Source: Acanthamoeba castellanii str. Neff (Eukaryota > Discosea > Longamoebia > Acanthamoebidae). From it: a DNA stretch of 64,000 nt. Positions within the stretch are counted from its first letter, which is position 1; each line of letters opens with the position of its first letter. The notes under the pieces were generated by a model. That model did not search any database. It worked only from the letters and a program-made list of their open reading frames with translations, and had not been told where the DNA came from. The DNA is taken from contig NW_004457554.1 of NCBI RefSeq assembly GCF_000313135.1, positions 916,283 through 980,282 on the forward strand, read 5' to 3'. The position numbers were made by a program, and so were the translations under genes. Positions 51,456 to 63,053 of the stretch are shown in pieces.

Positions 51456-52252
51456 TCATTGCTCGTTCTTCTTCAGCCGAGCCAGGAGGTGCTTCTCCTT
51501 GCGTTGGCGTACGAGGCCGGCCACCTCCTCTTTCCTCTTCTGCTCTGCCTCTGCCGCGATCCGTATGTCGTCCGTGCGCCGGCGCTGGTCCTCCTTCTCT
51601 CGCTCGGCGTCGGCCTTGGCCTGGTTGTAGGTGGCCATCTTCTTCTGCGTGGCGGACATGTCGGACCACTGGACGGCGCCCTGCTGTAGCGAAGACTGCC
51701 AGGCCAGCTTGCGCTGCTCTCCTGCGCTCAGCTTGCTGGCCTTGGCCAACTTCTTGGCGTCCTCCAGTCGCTTCCTCTCCTCCCGCACGCGCTTGTCCCG
51801 CTCCTCTCGCCAGTTTTTCTCTTTGAGCACCTGTGCCGCTTCCTCCTCTTGCTTCGCACGTGCCTCTTCTTCCGCTCTCATCTGCTCCTCCGCTTGTCTC
51901 TGAGCTTCAGCCTGCTGCTCCTCTTGCTGGTTATGCTGCTCTAGCTGGACCATAGATTCGCCGCTGCTGATGCTGCTGCTTAAGTCTTGCTGGGGCGTGT
52001 CCTCTGTCTCCTCGAACACTTCCTCCGGGGTATCGTCCTCTGCAGAAGATTGGGGGTTGTGCGCACCGTAAGTGGCCTTGAATCGAGGAGAAGTAATATG
52101 GTTGGGGGGATTCGCGTACCGTCTGCCAGAACTGGCAGTGGCTGAACTCGCACCACCTGGCGGGACATGTTACGCCCGAGAAGCACGAAGGCAAACACGC
52201 ACGCCAGCAGCATTACCACCAAGAGCGCTCTCATCCATACCTCTCTCTTCAT
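51456..52252 (-). CDS. Single-pass membrane protein with long charged coiled coil
   Basis: The ATG at 52252 starts MKREVWMRALLVVMLLACVF AFVLLG, a signal anchor with basic residues before it. The first exon ends PVLAD and joins in phase 1 to the second (EDDTPEEVFEETED). After an acidic linker comes an uninterrupted helix of about 120 residues rich in Glu, Lys, Arg and Gln (EEEARAKQEEEAAQVLKEKN, RERKRLEDAKKLAKASK-like), a coiled coil ending LARLKKNEQ. No family is recognised. The layout suits a tether or filament-linked organelle protein. The stop codon is 71 bases from that of the convergent membrane gene. Confidence 0.75.
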
Positions 52253-52581
52253 CTTGCTCCAGCCACCTACGACGTACCAACAGGCGCTTCATATCTCCTG
52301 TCCAAATAAGGAAATGAAGAAAATATTAAAGAAAAGGGCAATGGAAAAAAGCAAGAAACTCGGCCGCGGCCGCATTTCGGCTAAAAGCGTGAGGCAAAAG
52401 ATGGACGCAGAATGGGGCCAAGAATGCGAATGGTTATCGCTCGGCCCTCTATTCTCCAGTTGTTCGGTTGGACACTCCGTTGGCCGTAGCTGTACTGTAT
52501 CGACAAGGCAATACTGGCGCCTGCGGAGAGGAGATTTGGGGCTGAGAGCTGTGTGACACACAGCAGTGACGCGTACGAACT
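52253..52581. promoter_or_regulatory. Divergent promoter region
   Basis: 329 bases separate the start codons of the coiled-coil membrane protein (-) and the TKL-like kinase (+). It has A-rich pieces near 52310-52350 and no recognisable gene. Confidence 0.45.
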
Positions 52582-54892
52582 ATGGCAGTCACGACCCAGT
52601 CGAGGACCCAGCACGAGTGCGGTTCACACTCGCCTCCCTCCTCCTCCTTATCGTGGGGCGAGGCGAACATGGCCGACACGGCCTCGCGGCGTCTGCGACG
52701 CAGCCTCTCTCACGATCTTACAGCGCCTATCACGGCCCCGGCCGCCGCGCCAGAGCCCGGGCCACTCATTGATCGCCCGCTGTTCAGCTTGACGTCGTCG
52801 CTCTCTGCTCCGCTGCTCTGCCGCCGAGTGGTCCGTCCCCCCGCCGGCGCCGTACTCGATAGAGCGCAGTCCGCCAGCGACGAAGAGTTCTCCGCCGTCG
52901 GAGCTCCGACATCGGCAGCAACTACGACGACAAAGGGCCGCAAGCACCGGCACCGGCGCTGCAACTCGTTACAAGATGGGCGCAGCAGGCAACAGATCGA
53001 TGCGCGACGAGCCCACGAGTACAACTCGAGGGAGGGCTCTGGAGGCGCCGGCTCGACGGTGTCGCTGGGCAAGGAGGCGACCAGGGAGGAGGTGGAGAGC
53101 TACGTGACGCGGTTGGAGAGCGACATCCGGCAGCTGGAGACCAAGCTCGACGACTTCAACAACAGGAAGCGCAACTCTGCCCAAGGCTGGGTGGGCCTCG
53201 AGGAGAAGCGCAACCGCAAGAAGCTGGTCGAGGAGATGAGCCGCACGCTCGCCGCCAGGCGCAAGCGGCTACAGGCCGTGCACAAGCGCCTCCAGGCCGC
53301 TGCTTCTCTTCCTCCTCCTTGTGCCACCTTCTCGAGCAACAAGTGGTGCCCCGGCTCCGACGACGACGACGACGACACCGTGCCGCCGGCCAACATCACC
53401 AAGGAGCTCTTCGACGCCTGCCTGAAACCGTACGCGTCCCCCCTCCATTCCTTTGTGAGTCGAGTAAACCGTTTCACTGACGCCACAACGCAGGCAGGAG
53501 ACGTTCTTCGGCCTCCTGCGGCGGCTGCGGGAGCGACAGCTGTCCCTGGACAAGTACTACTACTATCAGGACTGCGAGGGAGACAGCGGCCACGCCACCG
53601 ACGCGACCACCGATGACGCCTCGCCGCCCGCCGCCGCGCTGCGTTGCCTGGTTGCCTCTCGCTCTCTGCCCATCCTGACCCGAGCGTGCACCGAGCCTGA
53701 AGGGAAGGCCGCCCCGATGGTCTATGCCTCGCTCTCGCAGCCTCAGCTCCTCCCGCCCGCGGTCTGCCCGCGACCGCACAACGGCGCCGGTCTCGAGCTG
53801 AGCTACGGCGACATTCGCTTCCGGGAGGGGGTCCTGGGCCAGGGCTGCTTCGGCGCCGTCTACCCGGCGTCCCTCCCACACACGGGTCCGGTGGCGGTGA
53901 AGATCCTCAAGTGCGGCCCGCGCCAACGCCAGAGCTACCAACGCGAAGTCGCGGCCCTGAAGCGAGCCCTGGAGGAGTGCCCGGTCGCGCACCCGCTGCT
54001 GCCGCCGCCGATCGTCCGCCTTCGCGGCTACTGCGCTGAGCCGCACGCCTGCATCGTCACCGAACTGTGCGAGGGTACGACCGACCATGTGTGCGCCTCG
54101 CACACTTTTCTCTCGAGGAAGGCCTGACTGATCAATTTTTTTGGTGTTTCTTTATCAGGAGGAAGCATTGAGTCGGTGATACGGCGCAGAGTCAAACTGT
54201 CCGATAGGGCGGTCGCGCGAGTGGGTATGCGCGTGGCAGAGGCCATGATTAACCTGCTCGCCCTCGACCCTCCCATCTTCCATCGGTAAGCAACCCACAC
54301 CCCTACACCCTCATCCTGGCCACATCATTAACCCTTCCCGGGGTCCCTTCTCGTTTCGTGTCATAGTGACCTATCGACTGCGAACATCCTGCTTCGCAAG
54401 CCGGAGGACTACGCCAGCGCCTGCTTGGCCGATTTCGGCATCGCTGTCGAGGTCATCGGCGCCGCCGAGACATACCCCGAGGGGGCAGTCAGCACGTCCA
54501 AGAACGGCAATCCGCGATATCGCGCGCCAGAGGTCACCCTGACCGGACGCTACAACAGAAAGTCCGACGTCTTCTCCTTCGGCCTCGTCTTGTTCGAAAT
54601 GATCACCGGTAAGCACGTCCCTCTGCAGTGACGTAGCACTGTGTAGATGAAGATCTAACCATCATCACTATCTCCTCACACAGGCACGGTGCCCTATGCA
54701 GAGGTCGAGACCAGGCGCGTGGCACGGCATATTGCCGACGGCCACCGCCCTAAGTTTCCGAAGGGCACCACGGCCGACAAGCGCCTGCGACGTCTCGTCA
54801 AACGGTGCTGTCTGCGCAACCCCGATCGTCGCCCCGATTTTACGATCATCGCCCGTAAGCTGGCCAAGGTCTTGGACGCCGCCCAAGACTGA
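52582..54892 (+). CDS. TKL-like protein kinase with long N-terminal region
   Basis: The first ATG is at 52582; a second in-frame ATG at 52669 (MADTASRRLRR) is an alternative start. The N-terminal 270 or so residues are basic and Ser-rich with a coiled coil (VTRLESDIRQLETKLDDFNN). The first exon joins in phase to QETFFGLLRRLRERQ. The kinase domain follows: GVLGQGCFGAVYPAS (P-loop), VAVKILK, QREVAALKR (helix C Glu), HRDLSTANILLRK (catalytic loop), LADFGIAVEV, GNPRYRAPEV, KSDVFSFGLVLFEMITG and NPDRRPDF. The motifs fit a TKL or receptor-interacting-type kinase with all catalytic residues. There is no membrane span, so it should be cytosolic. Substrates are unknown. Confidence 0.85.
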
Positions 54893-55122
54893 ACTCAACT
54901 GCATCCCCCTCCCTCGTGGAGGACAGCTGATGGTTTTCATCTCGGCACGAAGGGCTCGTGCGAAACTTGTAACCATCTTGCTTTGCTGATGAGCAAAGCC
55001 GAACGTTGTACACAGAAGTCTTCTTCCAATTTCTCTCTCCTGAACTCCCGTTGTTTCCACGCTAAGGCGGTAGATCTCGAGCGAGAGGAGCAGGCGAACT
55101 GAGAAGAGCCCGCCGACCACGA

Positions 55123-55854
55123 TCACGATTCAACAGAGGGCGCCAAGGGATCGAACACGTATCGCCAGAGCTTGCGGCCTTCCACTCTTCGCCTGAAGAG
55201 AGGAGGTCATGAGTCTCCGATTGCAGTCACTGATGGCCCAACAGAAGCGCGCGCACGTATCATTGGGGGGGGGCATCAATGCGCACCTGCGGACATGCGT
55301 TACAAAAGGGAAGCGTTCGACCTCGGTCACACCGCTGTACAGGGTGATGTAGATCACGCCAACATTCAGCAACGTCTCTTCCATGATGCCCTCGCACAAT
55401 TCGTTCACAAAGTCGTCCACCTGCACCACAGAGAGTGTGAGGCCAGGTGTGATGGAGAGTTGGCGTGTGCACATGCATGCCGTACAGCAAACGAGAAGGT
55501 GTGGCTCTGCCCCTCGACGAGCGTGACGCCAGTCTCCGCGACCTGCGTGCTTCCTTCCTTCCGCTTGCCCGTCTGCTTTGCATTGGCGAAATCTGCCAAA
55601 TACTGTGTGCAAATTCGAAACGAACTTCGTAAAGGGGGCTCCTTTGCAGAGGGGGGCAAGAGCGGGAGGCGTCGTACCGTGGCCTCCCATCGGGCGTTGG
55701 TGATGGCCTTGGAGGCACGGACTTCGATTTCGATACGCAGAGGAGCCTCTAGCAGTGCCTCCGTGTCAGGCTCGATCACGGTCCGGGTGAGCACCACGGC
55801 CTTCTCGGCTGCGGGGGCCTGAGCGAGCTCCGACGCAGGCGCAGGAACTTCCAT
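55123..55854 (-). CDS. Unrecognised conserved-looking protein, about 180 residues
   Basis: The ATG at 55854 starts MEVPAPASELAQAPAAEKAV. Exons join in phase through ALLEAPLRIEIEVRASKAIT, WEATYLADFANAKQTGKRKE, EGQSHTFSFAVDDFVNELCE, VGVIYITLYSG and FPFVTH to the last exon WRYVFDPLAPSVES. The alternation suggests a beta-sandwich ending in a F-x-PL motif. It resembles small ciliary or trafficking beta-sandwich proteins in style, but I cannot name a family. It is divergent from the PAXX-like gene with 168 bases between start codons, so the two may be co-expressed. Confidence 0.65.
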
Positions 55855-56022
55855 CTCGCGAAATCTTGCAATGTTGAGCTGATCGAGAAATGTGCTTTTC
55901 TGCTTTGATTTTCTTCTTAGCCCTTGCCGTTGGGACAAAAGGGCGGGAAAACGAAACAGAACGAAAAACTTCAAAGAGCAAAGAGTTTTGTGCACTGTGG
56001 TTAATTCGATTCAACCCTGCAC
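55855..56022. promoter_or_regulatory. Very short divergent promoter
   Basis: Only 168 bases between two divergent start codons. A purine/pyrimidine-biased AT-rich core (about 55890-55925) is the likely shared promoter. Confidence 0.5.
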
Positions 56023-57202
56023 ATGTCGCAAGCAGCTGCTGAGCAGTTTGCAAGGAGCTTGCGGGTCCTCGACGGCATCTACGCCGAGGTGAGCGGCGAC
56101 GAACGATACCTGGTCCATTCTTCAACCACACAACACGATTCGTGGATCATCTCCGTGACCGATCTCAGCGAGGGCCTCTGGGAGAAGGAAGTGTTCTTTG
56201 AGGAGATGCAGCACCAGGTTCCCCCGCCTCCTTGGCGCCGGTATCCTCTGGCAAAGTTGCTTACTACAGTACTGCATTATACTTGACTTGTGTAATCTGC
56301 GCGTGCAGAAGAAGATGCTTGGATTTGGCAAGGAGTCGTGGAAAGATTTTCTCTCTCGGCTGGTGGAGGCGTTGCAGTCGGACAGCCTCTTTGTGGGACT
56401 GAACGACAACGAGCAAATGAAGTTCACGGCCTGGTGCTACTGCAACGGGAAACAAATTTCCTACACCTACACGCTCCTACCGGGCGAAACGGACGAGATC
56501 AAGTCCAAGGTGGCCGACATGGTGTTTGACCTCCTCGCCTTCGCTCGGCGGAAACGCAAGTCCGAACTAGGTACTTTCCCTGGTCGTCCGCTGTTTTGTT
56601 GTCGGCGATCTTCTGACGAACTGCCCAACAGAGGCCCACGAGTTGCTGTCGCAAGTGGAGAAACACAGGGTACGCGCGCGTGTTCTTGAAGCGCTCTCCT
56701 GCTAACTGATTGAAGCTGATGCGTTGCTTTTTGGCGAAGCAGGAAGATCGAACAGAGACCACGCTGACGTCATCTCAGCCGTCCTCCCAGTCGTCCTCGC
56801 AAACCATGCCCTGCACTTTATCGACGTCCAGCGGAGGAGCCACTTCCTTCAAGAGATCGTCAGGTATAGAGTGGCGCGACAAAGAAGGAGGTTCAGCTGA
56901 TCGCTGACCGCCCCACCATTCATTCCAGAATCGACGTACGAGATGGCGGAGCCCGCGGCCGTGGCCAATACAGTTCCGAACAAGGCGCAGGCCAAGGGCG
57001 CGAAGAGGAAGCAAGGCTTCTCCCTCGTCAACCCTCGCGTAAAGAGGTGCGCGATCGAACATGTGCAACCGAGTCGCGTATTGAAGAATGTTCATCCTCT
57101 TCATCACCTCCACGGATCAGGTGGTACGGAGAAAAGGGCGCTCGCATCGGCTCGAACCAAGCACCACCTAACAAGCTCGCGCCTCCCGCCGTTGACGACT
57201 AA
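56023..57202 (+). CDS. PAXX: PAXX-like non-homologous end-joining factor
   Basis: PAXX is an XRCC4/XLF-superfamily protein that binds Ku and stabilises end-joining complexes. From the ATG at 56023 exons end at 56217, start at 56309 and continue in phase. The head domain is a beta-sandwich (ISVTDLSEGLWEKEVFFEEM, LVEALQSDSLFVGLNDNEQM, ISYTYTLLPGETDE), followed by a helical stalk (VADMVFDLLAFARRKRK, EAHELLSQVEKHRQED). A Ser/Gln/Thr-rich linker leads to a basic C-terminal motif GFSLVNPRVKRWYGEKGARI, matching the PAXX tail pattern SLINP-x-K, and the protein ends PPAVDD. The human Ku-binding end has Val-Asp-Phe; here it is Val-Asp-Asp. Length of about 260 residues fits PAXX (204) better than XRCC4. 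Identification rests on head order, the VTD-x-LW motif and the SLxNP tail. Confidence 0.72.
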
Positions 57203-57292
57203 ATCGGGTCCGTTGCTTCCTGTACAAATTAAACTCTCTCTTTCTCTCTATATATTTTCGTACGGTTGCCAAAACTAGGATCTCCTTTGGTG

Positions 57293-60185
57293 TTAGCCGA
57301 ACTTGTCCTCCTGGTAGTGGTTCTTCTCCTTGAGCGTCCGAATGTACTGCTCGGCAAGTGGCCGCTCCATCTTACCGCACTTCTCGACGATCGACACCAA
57401 GGCATCCTCCACACCCATGGCCATCTGCGTCGCTCTGTATGGTACGTAGGAATGCCTCTGCGGATCAGCAACTGCAATTTCACACTAAGCTCAGAGGGGA
57501 GATACCGTACCCGCAGACATAGAGATTGGCGTCTTCGTGGTGGATCAGGTGCCAAATCCGGTCGGCGTTTTGCATCAGCTTATGCTGCACGAACACCCTG
57601 CGTGGACGAAAGAGAGAGAGAGAGAGAGCGAGAGAGAGACGTCAACATACAGCTCGTTGGATAGGCGTGCCATTTCTCGGGTACCTCTCCTCCTGGGCGT
57701 GGGAGAATGCCGTGACGAGCTGCAAGTTGCCGCGATCGATCTCCTTGGCCAGCTCGTCGCGGTAGAGGAAATCCTGGTCCTGATGGTAGCATCCGAAGTA
57801 GAGTACCGTGCCGCCCAGCATCTTGCCTTCGTGGTCGTGGAGGTACGTCCTATCTTGCACGAATGCCTGATGCCACGAGATCGTTCAGGCCTCCTTCTGA
57901 GACACTTCACTTCAGAGCGAGAGCGAGGAGCATAGGTACCCTGAACGGAGCCAGACCTGTGCCGGCGGCGATCATCACAATGGGGTGTGACGAATCGGGC
58001 AGCTTGAACAAGGAGTTCTTCACGAAGATCGGCACTCTATCGCCGACCTCGACGCGATTGCACAGGTAATCGGAGCACACTCCCCGGTGCAACCGGTCCG
58101 CGCGCGTCTTATGCTGCGTCAGGCCGACAGTCAGGTGGATGTGCTGAGGATGCACTCGATCGGAGGAGGAGATGGAGTAATAGCGGGGCTGGAGCGGAGG
58201 CGCGAGCTCGACGAAGCCACCCAGCGGAACATCGATCGACGCGTAGCGGTTCATGACGTCCAGAAGAATCTGCTCCTCGTCGACCATGCGCTTGACCACC
58301 TCCTGTGGACAAAGAAAGGGAAGCGCATCAGACTTACTGCCCTGCTGGGTGCATCTACCACCACCACCACTCTCCCCGCACATACGTTGTCCGCTATGAC
58401 TGACTCCAGCTGCTCTTTCTCTGCAGGCCTTGCCACGAAAGGCAACAGGCTGGAGAGGTGGGCCTTCTTGAGGGGCGCCGAGAGGTCGGCGTAGTGCGCG
58501 AGGTACGTGCCGAGTGTGCACGGCGTGGCAAATGGGAGTGTGACTGGTGGGATAGTTGTCGTCGCAGGTTAGACGAGCTCAGGACTGGTTGGCGATGTGA
58601 GGTGAAGAACGAGCACCTTTGGTATCGGGCTTGACGTTGAAGTCCATCACGGTGTCCAGCGGAAGGCCCAACCGCTCAGCGTACTGAGTGACCAGCTCCG
58701 GATGGTTGCGAGGAAAGACGCCCAGGTAATCTCCGGTCATATAGCTACATTGAATGCGCAGTTAGCGTGTGGCACACACGCGAGAAACGAGAGAACATGA
58801 ACGAGCATGTACCGCATGTTTGGCGCGTTACTGATGTCCAGCTCAATGTGCTTGCAAGATCGCGTCGACGTCTGTGTGTGCAGCTCCACTCTGTGGCACC
58901 CGACGAAGAGAACCGATCCAAGTCACGTCAGCGCACCAGACGGGGTTGGCTTGTCCAAGAAAGAGCTGGGTACGCACTTCGTGAGCAGAGGCGCAGGATA
59001 GGGATTTCTGATGTCCACCGCTCTGGTGGGATCGAACGGCCTACTTGCGGCGAGTTGCTTCACATCCGTACGCGGCAGCACCTTCAACGAGAACAGCTTC
59101 TCCTCTTCGACGGCGGCCGCAGTTGTCGTGCGTGCTCCCACATCCTTGTTCTCTGACGCCGAAGAGGTGTCGTCGAGCTCTTGCAGCTTGGGGAAGAGCT
59201 TGTCCACCCATTCCTCGAAGTTGGTCTCGATGTCTCCATTGTCGTCACCCTCACCTGCGAATCGGGGCGCTAAGGTGAGCGACAGTCGGCGAGTGTGCCC
59301 CACGAGATGGGAGAGGTACCTCTCTCCACGATCTCCTGCGCTCCCAACTCCAGCATTCGCTTCTCCACCCACTTGGCTGCAGCTTGGTACCGCGCCGGAT
59401 ACGTCTGGCTCATGCCTATGTTGTGCAGGGGGGGCGTGGTTGTCAGTTGCCAGCGCAGGCGGCGGGAGCCAAGGCGCCAAGCACCACGTACCGAGACCGA
59501 AAACGGCGAAGCGCAAAGGTGAGAACCTGCTCTTGTCGTCTTCCCGCTCATTCGCTTTTAGCCACTCGAAGAAGCCTTTCGCGTTGTCGGTTCCCTCACC
59601 CTGCCAACACGTGGCGGTGGTGGCAAGAGTCAACAACAAGCCAGCGTACAGACCCCACACATAAGCGGGGGAGGGGTGGCTCTTACCTGACCAAACGTGG
59701 CTTGGACGAACACGTACACCTCAGAAGGCTTGCCGAGCATGTCCGCCTGCCAACCAAAAGCCGTGAGACACCGTTAGCCTCTCCACAATAACAACACTGT
59801 TCGGAGCGATAGGGCGGCACGCACGGGTTCGAACTCCTCCAGGTCCACCACCCTCGCCTTGATGCTCTTCTTACGCGCCATTTTGCCCAGCTGCTGCGCA
59901 AAGCCTTTGGAGGGGGAGGGGAGGGCGGCATATTAACAATCAACAAAGCACCAACTACTGCAACAGGTGCGCGTGCGGGGGAGGGGGGATACCCATGGCT
60001 GTGCCCGTCTGCGACCCGAACATGACGTTAAGGTTCACGGGAGCGGCTGCAGGAGGTACTGCCCTGTACCATCGCTGCTGCTGCTGCTGCAGGGTGGGAG
60101 GGGCGAGGTGTCTGCTGCTGTGTGCATTCGCCAATCGTGGCGGAGTCAAAAGTTGGTGTGCTCGTCTCTTGGCTGATCGGAACAT
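57293..60185 (-). CDS. NADPH diflavin reductase (cytochrome P450 reductase family) with mitochondrial-type presequence
   Basis: Diflavin reductases pass electrons from NADPH via FAD and FMN to haem or iron-sulfur acceptors. From the ATG at 60185 the N-terminus MFRSAKRRAHQLLTPPRLAN has many Arg, no acids and no membrane anchor, like a mitochondrial presequence; classical P450 reductases have a hydrophobic anchor instead. Next come the FMN flavodoxin (NVMFGSQTGTA, VYVFVQATFGQGEGTDNAKG, FAVFGLG) and the FAD module (RYYSISSS, GVCSDYL). The NADPH site reads MIAAGTGLAPFR, and the last exons HEDANLYVCGDATQMAMGVE. It ends EDKFG rather than the usual Trp-containing tail. It is divergent from the hybrid cluster protein gene. 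Possible alternatives are methionine synthase reductase or NDOR1-like proteins. Confidence 0.85.
57608..57640. repeat. (GA)n microsatellite in an intron
   Basis: AGAGAG tract of about 15 repeats with one CG interruption, in the intron of the diflavin reductase gene between the exon ending near 57670 and that near 57600. Confidence 0.8.
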
Positions 60186-60514
60186 GTTCTCGTGTGGGGG
60201 AAGGGTAAAAGAAGCCAAAACCGGTTGGCGACCACGACGCAGTTTGGTTCGGTCGTGCTGAGGGGATGTAAACTCCGGGCCGCGAGATGTCACGGACGTT
60301 GCATGTGGTCTGGACTTTTCAACGCTAATTGCCTGGCAACAACCAATGGTAGAAGCTCCGGTCCAGCTAATTTCTAGTTCTTTTCCGACAGTTCTTCAGC
60401 AATTCCAAGCGGTTGGAGGCCGCCCATTGGGTCGTGGAGGATTGCGCAACCCATTTTTTTTCCTCCCACAGGAACTTGTTCCGCACAACGCAACACACCC
60501 CCACACACTTAGCC
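60186..60514. promoter_or_regulatory. Divergent promoter region of diflavin reductase and hybrid cluster protein
   Basis: 329 bases separate the start codons of the two redox genes on opposite strands. It contains a T-run (60453-60460) and a CA-rich piece before the HCP ATG. The arrangement would allow common control. Confidence 0.5.
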
Positions 60515-62870
60515 ATGAAGCGACTCCAACACTCCACCGCCCGCGCCTCGGCCGTTCTTCGCACTTCCTCCTCCGCTGGCGTTTCTTCGCGCCGTCTTGT
60601 TGCTTCGGGTGCCCAAAGTTTGACTACCTCGACGCGTGCGACTGCGCTCACCAGCCGAGCCCTGCCTCGTATCGCGGGCACGCGAGCTCTCCATGCCAGC
60701 GCCGGTCTTCGCGCGGCCGCTGCTGCCAACGCCGCAGGGGCGCCCGACATGTTCTGCTTCCAGTGCGAGCAGACGAGGGACAACAAGGGCTGCATGACCG
60801 TCGGCGTGTGTGGCAAGACTCCCGAGGTCGCCTCCCTGCAGGACCTCCTCATCCACGCCACCAAGGGCGTCTCCATCTACGCCAAGGGAGCCCGTGACCT
60901 TGGTACGTGTGCCACACATCGCAACTTCTTTCCCATCCAACAGCCGTGCGTCGAGTTGGAATCTCTTGCTGATGACGATGAACGATGATGCTGATGGTCT
61001 TCTTCCCTCTTTGCATGGCGATGAGTACAGGAGGCCTCTCGGACCGCGAGGTCGACAACTTCGTGCTGCGGGCCCTGTTCAGCACGGTGACCAACGTCAA
61101 CTTCGACTCTGCCCGATTCAACGCCTTCCTCAAGGAGGCCTACGACATGAAGACCCGCGCCAAGGCCCTCTACGAGAAGGCCAAGGCCAGCGCCTCGCCT
61201 GCCGCGCTCGCCAAGGCCCAGGCCGAGGAGCAGCAGGAGGACCAGTGGCACCCCACCGCCTTCAAGTTCCACTCGGTACCTGCCTGTCCCAGAACCTCAA
61301 CGTTCCGCCAATGACGATGAAGTTGATGCATGATGAGCTGGAGTTTTGCTGACGTTGGGTGTGTGTGTGTGGTGCACAGGGTATGAGCCTCGAAGAGCTC
61401 GAGGCCGAGGGACATCGGGTGGGCGTGCTCCAGAGGCGGGAGGTCTACGGCCCGGATCTGTCCGGTTTGCAGGAGATGGCCATGTACGGACTGAAGGGCA
61501 TGGCTGCCTACGCCGAGCACGCGTTCGTGCTGGGTCAGGAGAGCGACGAGGTGTTCGCCTTCTGCCACGAGGCCCTCGCCAGGCTGAGCCGCAAGAATGA
61601 GCAGACACTGGAGGGTCTGCTGCAGCTGTGCCTCGACGTGGGCAAGGTGAACGTCGAGGTCATGCGCCTCCTCGACCTGGGCGCCACCACGCGCTACGGC
61701 CACCCCAAGCCCACGCCCGTGCGCACCACCGCGGTCAAGGGCAAGTGCGCCCTCATCTCCGGCCATGACCTGCGCGATCTCGAGGAGTTGCTCAAGCAGA
61801 CCGAGGGCAAGGGCATCAACATCTACACGCACGGCGAGATGCTGCCCGCGCACGGCTATCCGGGCCTCAAGGAGAAGTACCCTCACCTTGTTGGTACGAC
61901 ACCGTCCTGGCACTCTACTACTACTACTACTATCACTACCACTGCCACTGGGGGCAATGGGGTCATTAAGTCTAAGTCAGCGACACTGACCGCTCCTCCT
62001 TCCAGGCAACTACGGCGGTGCCTGGCAGCAGCAGAAGATCGAATTCTCGAGCTTCCCCGGTCCCATCCTGATGACCACTAACTGCATCATCGAGCCCAGG
62101 AAGAGCTACAAGAACCGCATCTACACCCGAAGGTGCGCACTCAAACCGTCCCATAGCAGCCGAGCTGGGGTTGCATGTGAGACTCACAGTTTTTTGCGAA
62201 CAGTGTTGTCGGTTGGCCCGGCGTGACGCACATCCCCGACTACGACTTCTCGGCCCTGGTCGAGCAGGCTCTGGCGATGGACGGCTTCGAGGAGGACGAG
62301 CCGGAGAAGAACACGACCATGACCGGCTTCGCCCGCAACACGGTGCTGTCGGTGGCCGACAAGGTGGTGGACCTGGTGAAGAGCGGCGCCATCAAGCACT
62401 TCTTCCTCATCGGCGGTTGCGACGGTGCCGAGGGCGAGCGCAACTACTTCAAGGAAATGGCCCTCAACACTCCCCAGGACACCATGGTGCTCACGCTGGC
62501 CTGCGGCAAGTACCGGTTCAACAAGTTCTTCGACCAGTTCGGCACCATCGGCGGCCTGCCCCGCATGCTCGACATCGGCCAGTGTAACGACGCCTACTCG
62601 GCCATCCAGATCGCGTCTGGTCTGCAGCAGGCGTTCGGCCTGAAGGACATCAACCAGCTGCCGCTCTCCTTCGTCATCTCGTGGTTCGAGCAGAAGGCCG
62701 TGGCGGTCTTCCTCACCCTGCTCCACCTCGGCATCAAGAACGTCTACCTCGGACCTCAGCTGCCGGCTTTCGCCACGCCCGCCATGCTCGACATCCTGGT
62801 CAAATCCTACGGCGTCAAGCAGATCAACAACGTGCAGGCCGACATGAAGACCATGCTTGCGCGCCCGTAG
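60515..62870 (+). CDS. hcp: Hybrid cluster protein (prismane), mitochondrial form
   Basis: HCP carries a [4Fe-4S] and a hybrid Fe-S-O cluster and reduces hydroxylamine or nitric oxide in anaerobes. The ATG at 60515 starts a long Arg/Ser/Ala/Thr presequence ([18 protein letters not shown]) of about 80 residues, so the enzyme should be mitochondrial. The N-terminal cluster motif is [23 protein letters not shown], a C-x2-C-x8-C-x5-C pattern typical of class I enzymes from strict anaerobes. Exons 60515-60902, 61031-61275, 61380-61893, 62006-62132 and 62204-62870 join in phase. Downstream motifs include [52 protein letters not shown] and [11 protein letters not shown], which carry the hybrid-cluster Cys, Glu and His ligands. 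The protein is complete and looks functional. Confidence 0.95.
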
Positions 62871-63053
62871 TGACAAGTCAGTTATTGGTGACCAAAATGA
62901 TAATGTAATGTTAAAAACAACCCAACAATACCGCGGCCTAAGGCGTCTTTCTCCCACGTTCTTCTCCAAGAGAAGCAGCACAGCAGGTTTGTGATGACAT
63001 GAGCAGTTCATTGAACGCCGAGGACAGGAATAATGAGAGGGATGAGGAAGTTA

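Noticed and set aside
55123..55854. HORMA/REV7 assignment for the small unknown protein
   Set aside because: The order of strands and the final F-x-PL motif do not fit HORMA. The resemblance was limited to a few hydrophobic residues.
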